Below are positions 41,717 to 50,309 of a stretch of 64,000 nucleotides of DNA, piece after piece. The notes under the pieces are model-generated. The model saw only the letters and a program-made list of their open reading frames with translations. It made no database searches and was not told the DNA's origin. This DNA is from Andeanibacterium sp036384795. GTDB lineage: Bacteria; Pseudomonadota; Alphaproteobacteria; Sphingomonadales; Sphingomonadaceae. The stretch lies in contig DASVLP010000021.1 in assembly GCA_036384795.1 (NCBI GenBank), forward strand, positions 44,116-108,115, in the 5' to 3' direction. The position numbers and the translations under genes were made by a program. The number at the start of each line of letters is the position of its first letter. Within the stretch, counting starts at the first letter, position 1.

Positions 41717-42733
41717 TCAACGGACGCCGTCGCGGTAGCGGCGCGGGCTGGTCTTGGTCCATCGCCGAAATGCCCGGGTGAAACTGGCATTCTCGGCGTA
41801 ACCCAAAGCCGACGCGATTTCGGCGATGCTCATCCTGCTGTTCGTAAGCAGGCGCTTCGCAAGTGCCTCGCGGCGGTCGTCCAGCAGACGTTGGAACGAT
41901 TTGTTCTCGAGGCTGAGCCGGCGGTAAAGGGTGGATTGGGAAATGCGCATTTCCTGCGCGAGATGACCCAAGCTCACCTTCCGCTGGATCGAGGTGGGCG
42001 TCAGCGCGCCCAGGACGCGATCGCTCACGCTCTGGATGCCGCTCCTGGTCTCGACCCGGTCGCGCAGCTGGGTTTCGAGGATCTCCGCCAGCGCATCGCT
42101 CAAGGCGATCGAGCGGATGTCGAGATCGGCAGCCTTGAGCACGATCGCGTTGCGGGTCTGGCTGAAAAACACCGGGCAGCCGAAAGCGTGCTCGTATTTG
42201 CGCCGAGGCACTTTGGGGCCATGCTCCAGGTGAACCTCCACCGGATCGCAACGCCCGCCCGCATAAGCCCGTATCAGCCGGATGATCACGCCCAGCGAGT
42301 ATTCGGCGTCCTGCCGGCGGGGCGCGATCCGATCGTCGCTGATCTGGTAGATCACCGTGGCGAACTCATTGTCGAGTTCGACCGCATTCGCGGTCGCGTC
42401 CTGAACCGCGGAAACGTAGCGGCAAAGATTGGTCAGTCCTTGTCCGAGCGTTTCCGAACTGACGAAGAGAAATCCCAATGCTCCCAGCGTTTCCGGGCCG
42501 GCCGTCGCCGAAAGGGCGAGCCCGAGCAGCGGATCGCCGGCGAGATCGGAGGCCGCTTCGAAGAGCGAAACGTAGCTGCGCAGCGGAACGTGATCGTTCA
42601 CGTCCTCGAGCCGCGAAGGCTGGATGTCGGCGGCTGCGAGCAATTTGCCGAGCGGAAGCCCGCGATCGCGCAGTCGCTCGACCAGGACCCGCGCCACCTG
42701 GACCGAGACCATAGGTTCGACAGCGACGGTCAT
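41717..42733 (-). CDS. AraC family regulator with arabinose-binding-type N-domain
   Basis: This 338-residue protein has an N-domain with PLRSYVSLFEAASDLAGDPL, GPETLGALGFLFVSSETLGQ and DRIAPRRQDAEYSLGVIIRL, and a C-terminal AraC domain (EMRISQSTLYRRLSLENKSF, IAEIASALGYAENASFTRAF). It is the third of this subtype in the window. It lies between the TyrRS-like gene (40 bases downstream) and the aldehyde dehydrogenase gene (18 bases upstream) on the same strand, so all three may be co-transcribed. It probably regulates the aldehyde dehydrogenase and the amine module. Confidence 0.88.
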   Translation of the reverse strand: MTVAVEPMVSVQVARVLVERLRDRGLPLGKLLAAADIQPSRLEDVNDHVPLRSYVSLFEAASDLAGDPLLGLALSATAGPETLGALGFLFVSSETLGQGLTNLCRYVSAVQDATANAVELDNEFATVIYQISDDRIAPRRQDAEYSLGVIIRLIRAYAGGRCDPVEVHLEHGPKVPRRKYEHAFGCPVFFSQTRNAIVLKAADLDIRSIALSDALAEILETQLRDRVETRSGIQSVSDRVLGALTPTSIQRKVSLGHLAQEMRISQSTLYRRLSLENKSFQRLLDDRREALAKRLLTNSRMSIAEIASALGYAENASFTRAFRRWTKTSPRRYRDGVR

Positions 42734-42751
42734 CGTGTTGTTCCACTTATC

Positions 42752-44239
42752 TCAATAGGCGACGCACACCGATTTGATCTCCGTATACGGCGAGAGCGCA
42801 TCGGGGCCGAAATCGCGTCCCAGGCCCGACTGCTTATAACCTCCGAATGGCAGATTTGGGTCGACCGGTACATGCGTGTTTACGTAGACCGTGCCGGCCT
42901 CGATCCGCGGGATCAAGTCCATCGTGCGGCCAAGATCGTTGCTCCAGATGCTCGCGACAAGTCCGTAAGGGGAATCGTTTGCAAGATCCACCGCGCCCTC
43001 GATCGTCTCGACGGCGGTGACGCTCAGCACCGGTCCAAACACCTCCTCGCGCTGAATCGTCGCATCGGCAGACGCGTCGGTGATCAAAGTGGGCGAAACG
43101 TAGAAGCCGCAACCGGGCACTTGGCCTCCGCTGAAAACGCTCGCTCCGCCCAACTTTGCTTCGTCGATCCGGCCCACGACCTTGTCGCGATGCTGAGCGG
43201 AGACCAGTGGGTTGACCTGCATCGCGGGATCGAGCCCGGAGCCGATCGACATCTGGCCGATGGCGCCTCGCAGGGCATCGATCATTCCGTCATAGGCCGG
43301 GCGTTCGACGTAGATGCGCGAGAGCGCCGCACAAACCTGGCCGCTGTTCAAGAAAGCTGCTGCGAGCAATCCGGGCGCAATTTTTTGCGGGTCGACGTCT
43401 GCGAGCACAAGCGCCGGATTTTTGCCTCCCAACTCGAGCGAAAAGCGCGCCATGCGATCGATCGCCGCGTGCCCGACCTGCTTGCCCGCCGCGGTCGACC
43501 CTGTGAAGCTGACCTTGGCGATCCGCGGATGCGCGGTCAGGGCCGCGCCAGCCGTGGGCCCGCGGCCGACGACGACGTTGAACACGCCCGCCGGCACGCC
43601 CGCCTCGATCGCTAATGCGGCCAGCTTGAGAGCGCTCAGGGGCGTAAGCTCGGAAGGTTTCAAGACGACGGTGCAACCCGCGGCAAGGGCTGGCATCACC
43701 TTCCATAGCGCGATCATCATGGGGAAGTTCCAGGGCGCGATCGCCGCCACGACGCCGACCGGTTCCGCGCGCGTATAGGCGTGGTAGCGACCGCCGGGGA
43801 CGATCGGGATCGACAAATCGAGCGTCAGCCCGGTGATTTTCGTCGCCAGTCCCGCGATGTAGCGCATGTATTCAACCGAAGCGCCGACGTCGACCGCTCG
43901 GGCGATCGCAATCGATTTGCCCTGGTTCCAGGTTTCCAGTTGAGCGAAATCTTCCCCGTTCCGCTCAACCAGCTCGGCGAAGAGGAGCAGGATGCGCTCC
44001 CGATCCGCGGGGCGCATGCCCGACCAGCGCCGGTCGTCGAACGCGCGCGCTGCGGCGGAAACCGCTTTATCGACGTCGCCAGCTGAAGCTTCGGGAAGGG
44101 TTGCGATCGGCTCTTCGGTTGCCGGATCGACCAAGGTCAGCGGATCGCCGGTGCCGTGGATGAACGAACCCTCGACGAACAAGCCTGTAGCCTGCGCCGC
44201 GAAGTTCTTCACTTCGGCGGATAAACTGATGCCTACCAT
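42752..44239 (-). CDS. aldehyde dehydrogenase (NAD(P)-dependent)
   Basis: This 495-residue enzyme oxidises an aldehyde to its acid. The ATG at 44239 follows GGGGAGGAAAT. Motifs are VAAIAPWNFPMMIALWKVMP (cofactor site), KVSFTGSTAAGKQVGHAA, the general base Glu in LELGGKNPALVLADVD, and the catalytic Cys in NSGQVCAALSRIYVE. The EEVFGPVLSV segment and FGGYKQSGLGRDFGPDAL end are standard. Placed with an omega-aminotransferase, alanine dehydrogenase and amino-acid permease, it would finish amine breakdown by oxidising the aldehyde made by transamination. Phenylacetaldehyde or a polyamine-derived aldehyde is possible. Confidence 0.92.
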   Translation of the reverse strand: MVGISLSAEVKNFAAQATGLFVEGSFIHGTGDPLTLVDPATEEPIATLPEASAGDVDKAVSAAARAFDDRRWSGMRPADRERILLLFAELVERNGEDFAQLETWNQGKSIAIARAVDVGASVEYMRYIAGLATKITGLTLDLSIPIVPGGRYHAYTRAEPVGVVAAIAPWNFPMMIALWKVMPALAAGCTVVLKPSELTPLSALKLAALAIEAGVPAGVFNVVVGRGPTAGAALTAHPRIAKVSFTGSTAAGKQVGHAAIDRMARFSLELGGKNPALVLADVDPQKIAPGLLAAAFLNSGQVCAALSRIYVERPAYDGMIDALRGAIGQMSIGSGLDPAMQVNPLVSAQHRDKVVGRIDEAKLGGASVFSGGQVPGCGFYVSPTLITDASADATIQREEVFGPVLSVTAVETIEGAVDLANDSPYGLVASIWSNDLGRTMDLIPRIEAGTVYVNTHVPVDPNLPFGGYKQSGLGRDFGPDALSPYTEIKSVCVAY

Positions 44240-44368
44240 ATTTCCTCCCCGCAAGCGCGTGGCGTTGATCTCAGCGCCGCAGGATGAATCATTCCTGTGG
44301 GGGCGTATTGGCTTTCGCGGTCAAACCTTGGCGATTTGACCCAAATATTTCTCAGCGAAGAGCGCAGG

Positions 44369-44397
44369 GAAGGGCGGACGCGACGCGCCCGCCCTTC
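44369..44397. terminator. hairpin after the TonB receptor gene (minus strand)
   Basis: GAAGGGCGG (44369-44377) and CCGCCCTTC (44389-44397) form a nine-base-pair stem with an 11-base GC-rich loop, directly beyond the minus-strand receptor stop. It lacks a clear T-run, so efficiency is uncertain. Confidence 0.45.
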
Positions 44398-44406
44398 GCC
44401 CGCCCC

Positions 44407-46998
44407 TCAATACCTTGCGCCGATCGTCAGGCCGAAAGTCCGCGGCCGAAGCGTGGTGGCCTGGAACAGGGCCGGGTTGTTCCCTGAAAACACCGCAATC
44501 GATTCGCTGAGGCCGAGTTGCGGGTGAACGTTGAACACGTTGTTGGCGAACAGCGAAATATCGAGCACGTCGGTGGTCGCGCCGACCCGCAGATTGACCG
44601 TGTTGGTGTGAGGTTGAGGCGGAATCAGCGGATTGAAGCTGCCGCCGTTCGCAGGATTTTGAGAGCCGATCCGATCGGGTCCCGCAGACAGGTACTGATA
44701 GTCAGCCCTGATGTAGCCCTCGTGGGTCAGCAAGGGGAATTCGTAGCGCCCGCTCAGCGTGGCGGTCCACGGCGAGCCCGGAATGCGGTCGCCGGCGCTG
44801 ACAAGGTTCGTGCCCGGAGCACCCGGATTGGGCACGTCGTCCTTGAACTCGGCGTGGTTGTAGCCCAGCGTGCCGGATATCTGGAGCCGGTTGGTCAGGT
44901 TCACCGTCGCTTGAAGATCGAACCCTTTGCTGACGGCGGAGCCGGCGTTCACGACAAACTGGAACCCGCACGAGAGCGCGATGTTCTGCTGGATGTTCTT
45001 CCAGTCGACATAATAGGCGCTGCTGGCGATCTGCAGGACGTCGAACAGCCTGCTTTTTGCGCCGACCTCGTAGCTCCACAGACTGTCGGAATCGTAAGTG
45101 CTGAAGCCGTTGGCCGCCAGCGGGAGGTTGCAACCCGCACCGATCTCGGGATTGCCGCCGCCGGTCCGGAAGCCCTTTGCAGCGGAGACATAGAAGAGCG
45201 TGTCCGGCGTGGCCTGGTAGGACAAACCGAATTTCGGCGTGACTGGCGTCTCGTCCTGGCTGGCGTCCGCGACGACCGGGGTGGGGCCGACGATCGGGCC
45301 ATAGTTGTTGAAGAAGATGTCGACCTTTGATCGGGCGACGCGCGCGCCGGCCGTCAACGTGAGCTTGTCGGTGATCTTGAAATCGCCTTGGGCAAAGCCG
45401 GCAAGCTGCGTCTCCTTGACGATGCCCGGATCGAGCGCGTCGCCGAAGACGTTTCCGGCCATGGGCGCGTCCGCGCCGCCGGGCTGCAGCGGGCCATAGC
45501 AGAACGGCGCGACAGTGAAGAGAGGGCAGCCGCCCGCCGGGAACGAAACCGGCGTGGTCAGCGATGCGACGAACTGCCGTGCGACCTGCCGGTTGTGCGT
45601 GTAGAAGACGCCCGCCACCCAGGTCAGCCGAGCTGCGGGATCCGCCGACTCGATCCGGAATTCCTCGGAGAAATTCTCCTGGTTGTTGAACTGGAAGGCC
45701 GGGTGATAGTCGCCCACCGCGGACAGGTAGGAGCCGTAGTAGAGCGAGTGCTCGAACGACGTGTAGTCGTTTTCGGCGCGCTGCTTGCGATTGAAATACG
45801 AGGTGTTCGAAACCAGTCGGACCGGCCCCAGCTCCCATTCCGCCTTCAAGGTCGGAAGATAGAAGTGGTCATGGCTGGGCTGGGCCTTGGCGTTGCCTTG
45901 CGCGAAGCGGCCATTGCTCGGATCGGACAGATTGAGCCAATAGGAGTTGCTGTCGTTGTTGTAGATGTTCTGGTAGTAGATCGCCGCCGTCAGCGTGAGG
46001 TTCTCGGTCGGAGCCAACGTCAACGCGCCGCGCAAAACGTCGATATCCTGGTAGTTCGAGTTCTTTTCGACCAGCGTGCCGGTGGTTGGCTGCGCGTATC
46101 CGCCCGCGGGCGGCGTCACCCCGGGAAACTGCGAAGCGAAGTAATTCGAATTGGCCGCCACCAACAGCGGGCCGACGTTCGGAACGTTCGCCAGCGCGCC
46201 AAGGATGCCGGCGGTCACCGGACAGCTGTTGGGCGTGACGAAACAGGTCGAGAGGTAGACCGGGCCGCCGGCCGGGCGATCGTACTGGATGCGGTCTACG
46301 TAACCGCCGTCGTGGCGATGCCAGGCGCTGATGCGGAAAGCCAGCTTGTCGGGGACGATCGGCGCCCCGATCGCCACGCCTGCCTCGTAGCTGACGCCGC
46401 CGCCTTCGGTGGTCGCCACCTCTGCGCGCCCGTAGGCGCTGAATTTGTTGAGATCGGGCGCGGGGGTAATAAACCGCACCGCGCCGCCTTCCGCCCCGGC
46501 ACCGAACAGGGTTCCCTGCGGGCCCCGCAATACCTCGACCCGTTCGAGGTCGAACACGTAGGGAAAAACCGAGTAGGCGCTGTAGCCGAAGTTGCGCGAC
46601 TGGATTGGCGTATCGTCGATGTAGATGCCGGTCGTTGCCGCGCCGGCGCCGGAGCTGATGCCGCGGATCGAGATGTTGGCTGAGCCGGCGTTGCGGGTGT
46701 CGGAGCGACTGAAGGTGATGCCGGGGGTCAGCCGTGAAATGTCGTCGATGCTGCGGACCCCTTGCTGGTCCATCTGTTCCTGCGAATAAGCCGCGACGCT
46801 CACCGGCACTTTGGACAAAGTTTCGTCGCGGCGCGTCGCGCTGACGACGATTTCGTCCGGATTGGAAACCTCATCGTTCGAAGTCGCTTCAGTGCTCGAA
46901 GTCGCCTCCTGTGCTTGGGCGACGCTCGAACCGGCAGCGATTGCGATCACGGCCACGGACGCCCATAGCCCGATGCGACATGTCCTCGGTGTACGCAT
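44407..46998 (-). CDS. TonB-dependent outer-membrane receptor
   Basis: This 863-residue receptor has a signal peptide (MRTPRTCRIGLWASVAVIAI, cleaved near AQAQE), a TonB-box-like DEIVVSATRRDETLSKVPVS, a plug with IDDISRLTPGITFSRSD, ISIRGISSGAGAATTGIYID and VEVLRGPQGTLFGAGAEGGA, and a barrel ending RTFGLTIGARY. This FecA/CirA-like sphingomonad type often imports plant-derived or aromatic compounds. The ATG has AAGGAGGG nine bases ahead. It lies between the aldehyde dehydrogenase and aminotransferase genes on the same strand, and it could supply the substrate for that module. Confidence 0.93.
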   Translation of the reverse strand: MRTPRTCRIGLWASVAVIAIAAGSSVAQAQEATSSTEATSNDEVSNPDEIVVSATRRDETLSKVPVSVAAYSQEQMDQQGVRSIDDISRLTPGITFSRSDTRNAGSANISIRGISSGAGAATTGIYIDDTPIQSRNFGYSAYSVFPYVFDLERVEVLRGPQGTLFGAGAEGGAVRFITPAPDLNKFSAYGRAEVATTEGGGVSYEAGVAIGAPIVPDKLAFRISAWHRHDGGYVDRIQYDRPAGGPVYLSTCFVTPNSCPVTAGILGALANVPNVGPLLVAANSNYFASQFPGVTPPAGGYAQPTTGTLVEKNSNYQDIDVLRGALTLAPTENLTLTAAIYYQNIYNNDSNSYWLNLSDPSNGRFAQGNAKAQPSHDHFYLPTLKAEWELGPVRLVSNTSYFNRKQRAENDYTSFEHSLYYGSYLSAVGDYHPAFQFNNQENFSEEFRIESADPAARLTWVAGVFYTHNRQVARQFVASLTTPVSFPAGGCPLFTVAPFCYGPLQPGGADAPMAGNVFGDALDPGIVKETQLAGFAQGDFKITDKLTLTAGARVARSKVDIFFNNYGPIVGPTPVVADASQDETPVTPKFGLSYQATPDTLFYVSAAKGFRTGGGNPEIGAGCNLPLAANGFSTYDSDSLWSYEVGAKSRLFDVLQIASSAYYVDWKNIQQNIALSCGFQFVVNAGSAVSKGFDLQATVNLTNRLQISGTLGYNHAEFKDDVPNPGAPGTNLVSAGDRIPGSPWTATLSGRYEFPLLTHEGYIRADYQYLSAGPDRIGSQNPANGGSFNPLIPPQPHTNTVNLRVGATTDVLDISLFANNVFNVHPQLGLSESIAVFSGNNPALFQATTLRPRTFGLTIGARY

Positions 46999-47061
46999 TG
47001 TTATTACCCTCCTTCCCTGAAATTGTGTTCTGTTTTCCCGCGGTCTCCCGTTGGCGCGCCG

Positions 47062-48447
47062 CTACCTGACGGTCTGGAACGCTCCCTCCAGCGCCTCGAT
47101 GATCACGTCGACTTCCGCGTCGGAGATTACGAGCGGGGGCGAGAGAATGAGCTTGGTGCCCACCGGACGGACGATCGCGCCCTTGGCGCGGGCCGCGTCC
47201 GCCAAACGGTACGCAAGGCCTTCTTCCGGATTGATCGGCTCGCGGGTTTGCTTGTCGACGACCAGGTCGATCGCGATCATCAACCCCTTGCCGCGCACAT
47301 TGCCGACGGGCGCGGCACTTTCTTCGAGCGGCTTGAGTCCTTCGAGAAGCCGTGCGCCGGCTCGCGCCGCCCGTCCGGGCAAATCCTCGCGCTCGACCAC
47401 GTCAAGGCAAGCCAACGCCGCGGCGCACCCCAACGCATGACCGGTATAGGTATACCCGTGCATGATGGCGCCGGTGAAGCTCGCGTCGTCGTCCCAGGCG
47501 GAGGCCACGCGGTTGTTGAACAGTGTCGCGCCCAACGGGACGTAACCCGAGCTCAAGCCCTTGGCGACGCACATGATGTCCGGCTTCACACCCCATCCGC
47601 GCGAGCCGAACATTGCCCCTGAGCGGCCGAAACCCGTGACGACCTCGTCGGCTACCAGCAACACCCCGTAGCGATCGCAGACCTCGCGGATCAAAGGCCA
47701 ATAATTGGCGGGCGGCACGATTACGCCGCCGGCTCCCTGGATCGGCTCGGCAAAGAACGCCGCGACCGTGTCCGGCCCCTGGAATTCGATTTCCCGGGCC
47801 AGTGCGTCCGCGCAAATGCGCCCGAGTTCCTCGGGGTCGTCCGTCCAGGGATTGCGGTAAATCCAGGGACTTTCGACCTGGAAGCAATCGGGCAGCAGCG
47901 GCTCGTAGTTCGCGCGGAACGAGGGAATCCCGTTCAGCGAAACGCCGCCGAAATGCGTGCCGTGATAGGCGTTCTTGAGCGAAATGAACTTGATCCGCCG
48001 CGGCTCACCTGCGAGGCGCCAGTATTGGCGCGCGAGCTTCATCGCGGTTTCCACCGCGTCTGAGCCGCCTTGCGAAAACAACACGCGCGCCATCTCTTCG
48101 GGCGCAGTCATCTCGATCAATTTGCGCGAGAGCAGGATCGAAGGCGGCGTGGCAGTGCCGTCGAACGGGGAATAATAGGCGATCCGGGACAGCTGGCGCT
48201 GAATCGCCTCGACGACTTCGGTGCGGCCGTGGCCGACATTCACGCACCACAGGCCGGCAACTCCGTCGACATAGCTGTTCCCATCGATATCCTCGACAAC
48301 AGCTCCTTGGCCGCGCACGATGATCAGCGGCGGATCCTGCTCCAGCCGCTTGGGGTGAACCATTGGATGCCACTGGTATTTGGCGTTGGCCGCCTTCAAT
48401 AGATTATCGTCGGCGTGTTCCTGAGCCGTCGTTGAAGATTGCGTCAT
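47062..48447 (-). CDS. class III omega-aminotransferase (PLP)
   Basis: This 461-residue PLP enzyme starts MTQSSTTAQEHADDNLLKAA (ATG 48447). Motifs are GLWCVNVGHGRTEVVEA, FSQGGSDAVETAMKLARQYW for phosphate binding, KNAYHGTHFGGVSLNG, EPIQGAGGVIVPPANYWP, LLVADEVVTGFGRSG with the PLP Asp, and the Schiff-base Lys in IMCVAKGLSSGYVPLG. It fits omega-amino acid:pyruvate or amine:pyruvate aminotransferases. The next gene encodes alanine dehydrogenase, which would recycle the alanine formed back to pyruvate and ammonia. An aldehyde dehydrogenase nearby would oxidise the aldehyde product. The amine substrate is not known. Confidence 0.9.
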   Translation of the reverse strand: MTQSSTTAQEHADDNLLKAANAKYQWHPMVHPKRLEQDPPLIIVRGQGAVVEDIDGNSYVDGVAGLWCVNVGHGRTEVVEAIQRQLSRIAYYSPFDGTATPPSILLSRKLIEMTAPEEMARVLFSQGGSDAVETAMKLARQYWRLAGEPRRIKFISLKNAYHGTHFGGVSLNGIPSFRANYEPLLPDCFQVESPWIYRNPWTDDPEELGRICADALAREIEFQGPDTVAAFFAEPIQGAGGVIVPPANYWPLIREVCDRYGVLLVADEVVTGFGRSGAMFGSRGWGVKPDIMCVAKGLSSGYVPLGATLFNNRVASAWDDDASFTGAIMHGYTYTGHALGCAAALACLDVVEREDLPGRAARAGARLLEGLKPLEESAAPVGNVRGKGLMIAIDLVVDKQTREPINPEEGLAYRLADAARAKGAIVRPVGTKLILSPPLVISDAEVDVIIEALEGAFQTVR

Positions 48448-48588
48448 GATTTCCCTATTCCCGGCCAAGTGCTGGCGGGAGAATGACGCAGGTCTGTCCG
48501 ATTGCCTTGATGTGTTCGGTCAGAAATTTGACAGCTTCAGTCACCGCCTTTGCCCGACCGCTTGTGTGGCCGCGGCGCCGCACTGGCT

Positions 48589-49695
48589 TCACGCCACAGA
48601 GGACGCGTCGAAGGCGCTCCATTCGAAGCCCAGGCTGTCGGCGACCGGCCGGTTCGTAAGTTGCCCCCGATGGACGTTGAGGCCCGCTGCGATGTGCGGG
48701 TCCTTCAACGCCGCCAGGCCGTGCTCGGCCAAGGCGAGGCCGATCGGCAGCGTAGCATTGTTGAGCGCTATCGTGGACGTGCGGGGGACGGCGCCCGGCA
48801 TGTTCGCGACGCAATAGTGGACGACGCCCTCTTCCACGTAGGTCGGATCGGCGTGCGTCGTCGGCCGGGAGGTTTCCGCGCAGCCGCCCTGGTCGATGGC
48901 CACGTCGACCAACACCGTGCCCGGCTTCATGAGGCGCAAATGCGCGCGCGTGATGAGCTTCGGCGCGCTGGCGCCCGGCACCAGCACCGCGCCGATCAGG
49001 GCGTCCGCCTGGCGCAGCTCGGATTCGAGCGAGCCGGTGGTGGAATAGCAGGTGCGAACCCGCCCGCCGAACAGGTCGTCGAGCTCGCGCAACCGCGGAA
49101 GCGACTTGTCCAGGATCGTCACTTCGGCGCCCAGGCCCACGGCTATTTTCGCTGCCTGGGTTCCGACGACGCCGCCGCCCAGCACCACCACGCGCCCCGG
49201 CGGCACCCCCGGCACGCCGCCCAGCAGCAAGCCCTCTCCGCCGCCATGCTTCTCGAGCGAAGCGGCCGCCGCCTGGATCGCAAGCCGGCCGGCGACTTCG
49301 CTCATCGGCGAGAGCAACGGCAGTCCGCCTTTGGCGTCGGTAATCGTTTCGTAGGCGATCCCGGTGACCCCGCTTTTCAGCAAACCTTCGGTCTGGGGGC
49401 GGTCGGATGCGAGGTGGAGGTAGGTGAAAAGGATTTGCCCTTCGCTTAGCCGCGCCCATTCGTGGGATTGTGGTTCCTTGACCTTCACGATCATTTCAGC
49501 GGCGAACGCTTCCTCCGTCGAGCCGATCGCGGCACCCGCCGCAATGTAGTCCTGGTCGGTCGCGCCGATGCCGGCGCCCGCTCCGCTCTCGACGGTCACC
49601 GCGTGGCCGCGCTGCACGAACTCGCGCACGCTCGCGGGCGTCAGGCCCACCCTGTATTCATGAACCTTGATCTCTTTAGGCACACCGATGCGCAT
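48589..49695 (-). CDS. ald: alanine dehydrogenase
   Basis: This 368-residue enzyme interconverts L-alanine and pyruvate plus ammonia with NAD. The N-terminus MRIGVPKEIKVHEYRVGLTP is the family signature, with the substrate Arg and Lys in KVHEYR and VKVKEPQ. The NAD-binding region is VVVLGGGVVGTQAAKIAVGL, followed by GSLESELRQADALIGAVLVP and LVDVAIDQGGCAETSRPTTH. Length is normal. I chose the ATG at 49695. It lies 142 bases upstream of the aminotransferase on the same strand and is divergent from an Lrp-family gene, a common arrangement for ald. Its role here is inferred as recycling of alanine from the aminotransferase. Confidence 0.95.
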   Translation of the reverse strand: MRIGVPKEIKVHEYRVGLTPASVREFVQRGHAVTVESGAGAGIGATDQDYIAAGAAIGSTEEAFAAEMIVKVKEPQSHEWARLSEGQILFTYLHLASDRPQTEGLLKSGVTGIAYETITDAKGGLPLLSPMSEVAGRLAIQAAAASLEKHGGGEGLLLGGVPGVPPGRVVVLGGGVVGTQAAKIAVGLGAEVTILDKSLPRLRELDDLFGGRVRTCYSTTGSLESELRQADALIGAVLVPGASAPKLITRAHLRLMKPGTVLVDVAIDQGGCAETSRPTTHADPTYVEEGVVHYCVANMPGAVPRTSTIALNNATLPIGLALAEHGLAALKDPHIAAGLNVHRGQLTNRPVADSLGFEWSAFDASSVA

Positions 49696-49727
49696 GATCT
49701 GTTCGCTCCTGCTTGCTGGCGGAAGCA

Positions 49728-49742
49728 TAGAAGATTTTCTTG
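49728..49742. promoter_or_regulatory. candidate Lrp-type site in the ald/lrp divergent promoter
   Basis: TAGAAGATTTTCTTG matches the loose Lrp consensus YAGHAWATTWTDCTR at about 12 of 15 positions and is nearly palindromic. It lies 33 bases before ald and 87 before the Lrp gene. The rest of the 133-base gap is AT-rich. Confidence 0.4.
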
Positions 49743-49828
49743 CGGCGGTCCTTGCAATCTATAGAATATATCGGTCAAATAGCGCATACTCCGGAAAAGT
49801 TTGGGCAAGATAGGTTTGAATTCATTTG

Positions 49829-50293
49829 ATGGACAAGCTGGACTGCAACATCCTGCGCACGCTGGCCGAAAACGCGCGCGCGTCGGTTTCCTCGATCGCG
49901 CAGCAGGTCAACCTTTCGCAGCCGGCGTGCAGCCGGCGCATTCAGCTGCTCGAGCGGGGCGGGATCATCACCCGTTACGAGGCGATGTTCGATCTTCCGG
50001 TGCTCGGTTTCCGGGTCACCGCGCTGGTCGACATTCAGTTGAGGTCCCAGAACGAGGACGACATGGCGGCCTTCGAGGCGGCGGTGGCCGAGCATCCGCA
50101 AATCGTCGAGTGCGTGCTGGTCTCAGGAGAACAGGATTATCGTCTGAAGGTGATCGCCCGCGATCTGGACGATTTCGAGCGGATTCACCGTACCGCCCTG
50201 GCGCGCCTTCCCGGCGTGGTACGGATTGCCTCGAGTTTCGCGCTGCGTACCGTTTCGCGGCGCCATCCGGTCGACGCGGTTCTCGGCGCCTGA
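49829..50293 (+). CDS. Lrp/AsnC family transcriptional regulator
   Basis: This 154-residue protein has an N-terminal winged helix (MDKLDCNILRTLAENARASV, IAQQVNLSQPACSRRIQLLE) and a C-terminal RAM ligand domain (VLGFRVTALVDIQLRSQNED, VECVLVSGEQDYRLKVIARD, ARLPGVVRIASSFALRTV). Length is typical. It is divergent from ald and followed by the opposing permease gene. Lrp-family proteins next to ald commonly activate it in response to alanine, so local control of ald and perhaps the permease is expected. Confidence 0.92.
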   Translation: MDKLDCNILRTLAENARASVSSIAQQVNLSQPACSRRIQLLERGGIITRYEAMFDLPVLGFRVTALVDIQLRSQNEDDMAAFEAAVAEHPQIVECVLVSGEQDYRLKVIARDLDDFERIHRTALARLPGVVRIASSFALRTVSRRHPVDAVLGA

Positions 50294-50309
50294 GCCGGCG
50301 CCGGCGAAG

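Noticed and set aside
41663..43615. 650-codon open frame on the plus strand
   Set aside because: Antisense to the AraC and aldehyde dehydrogenase genes; composition is that of a shadow frame, with no motifs.
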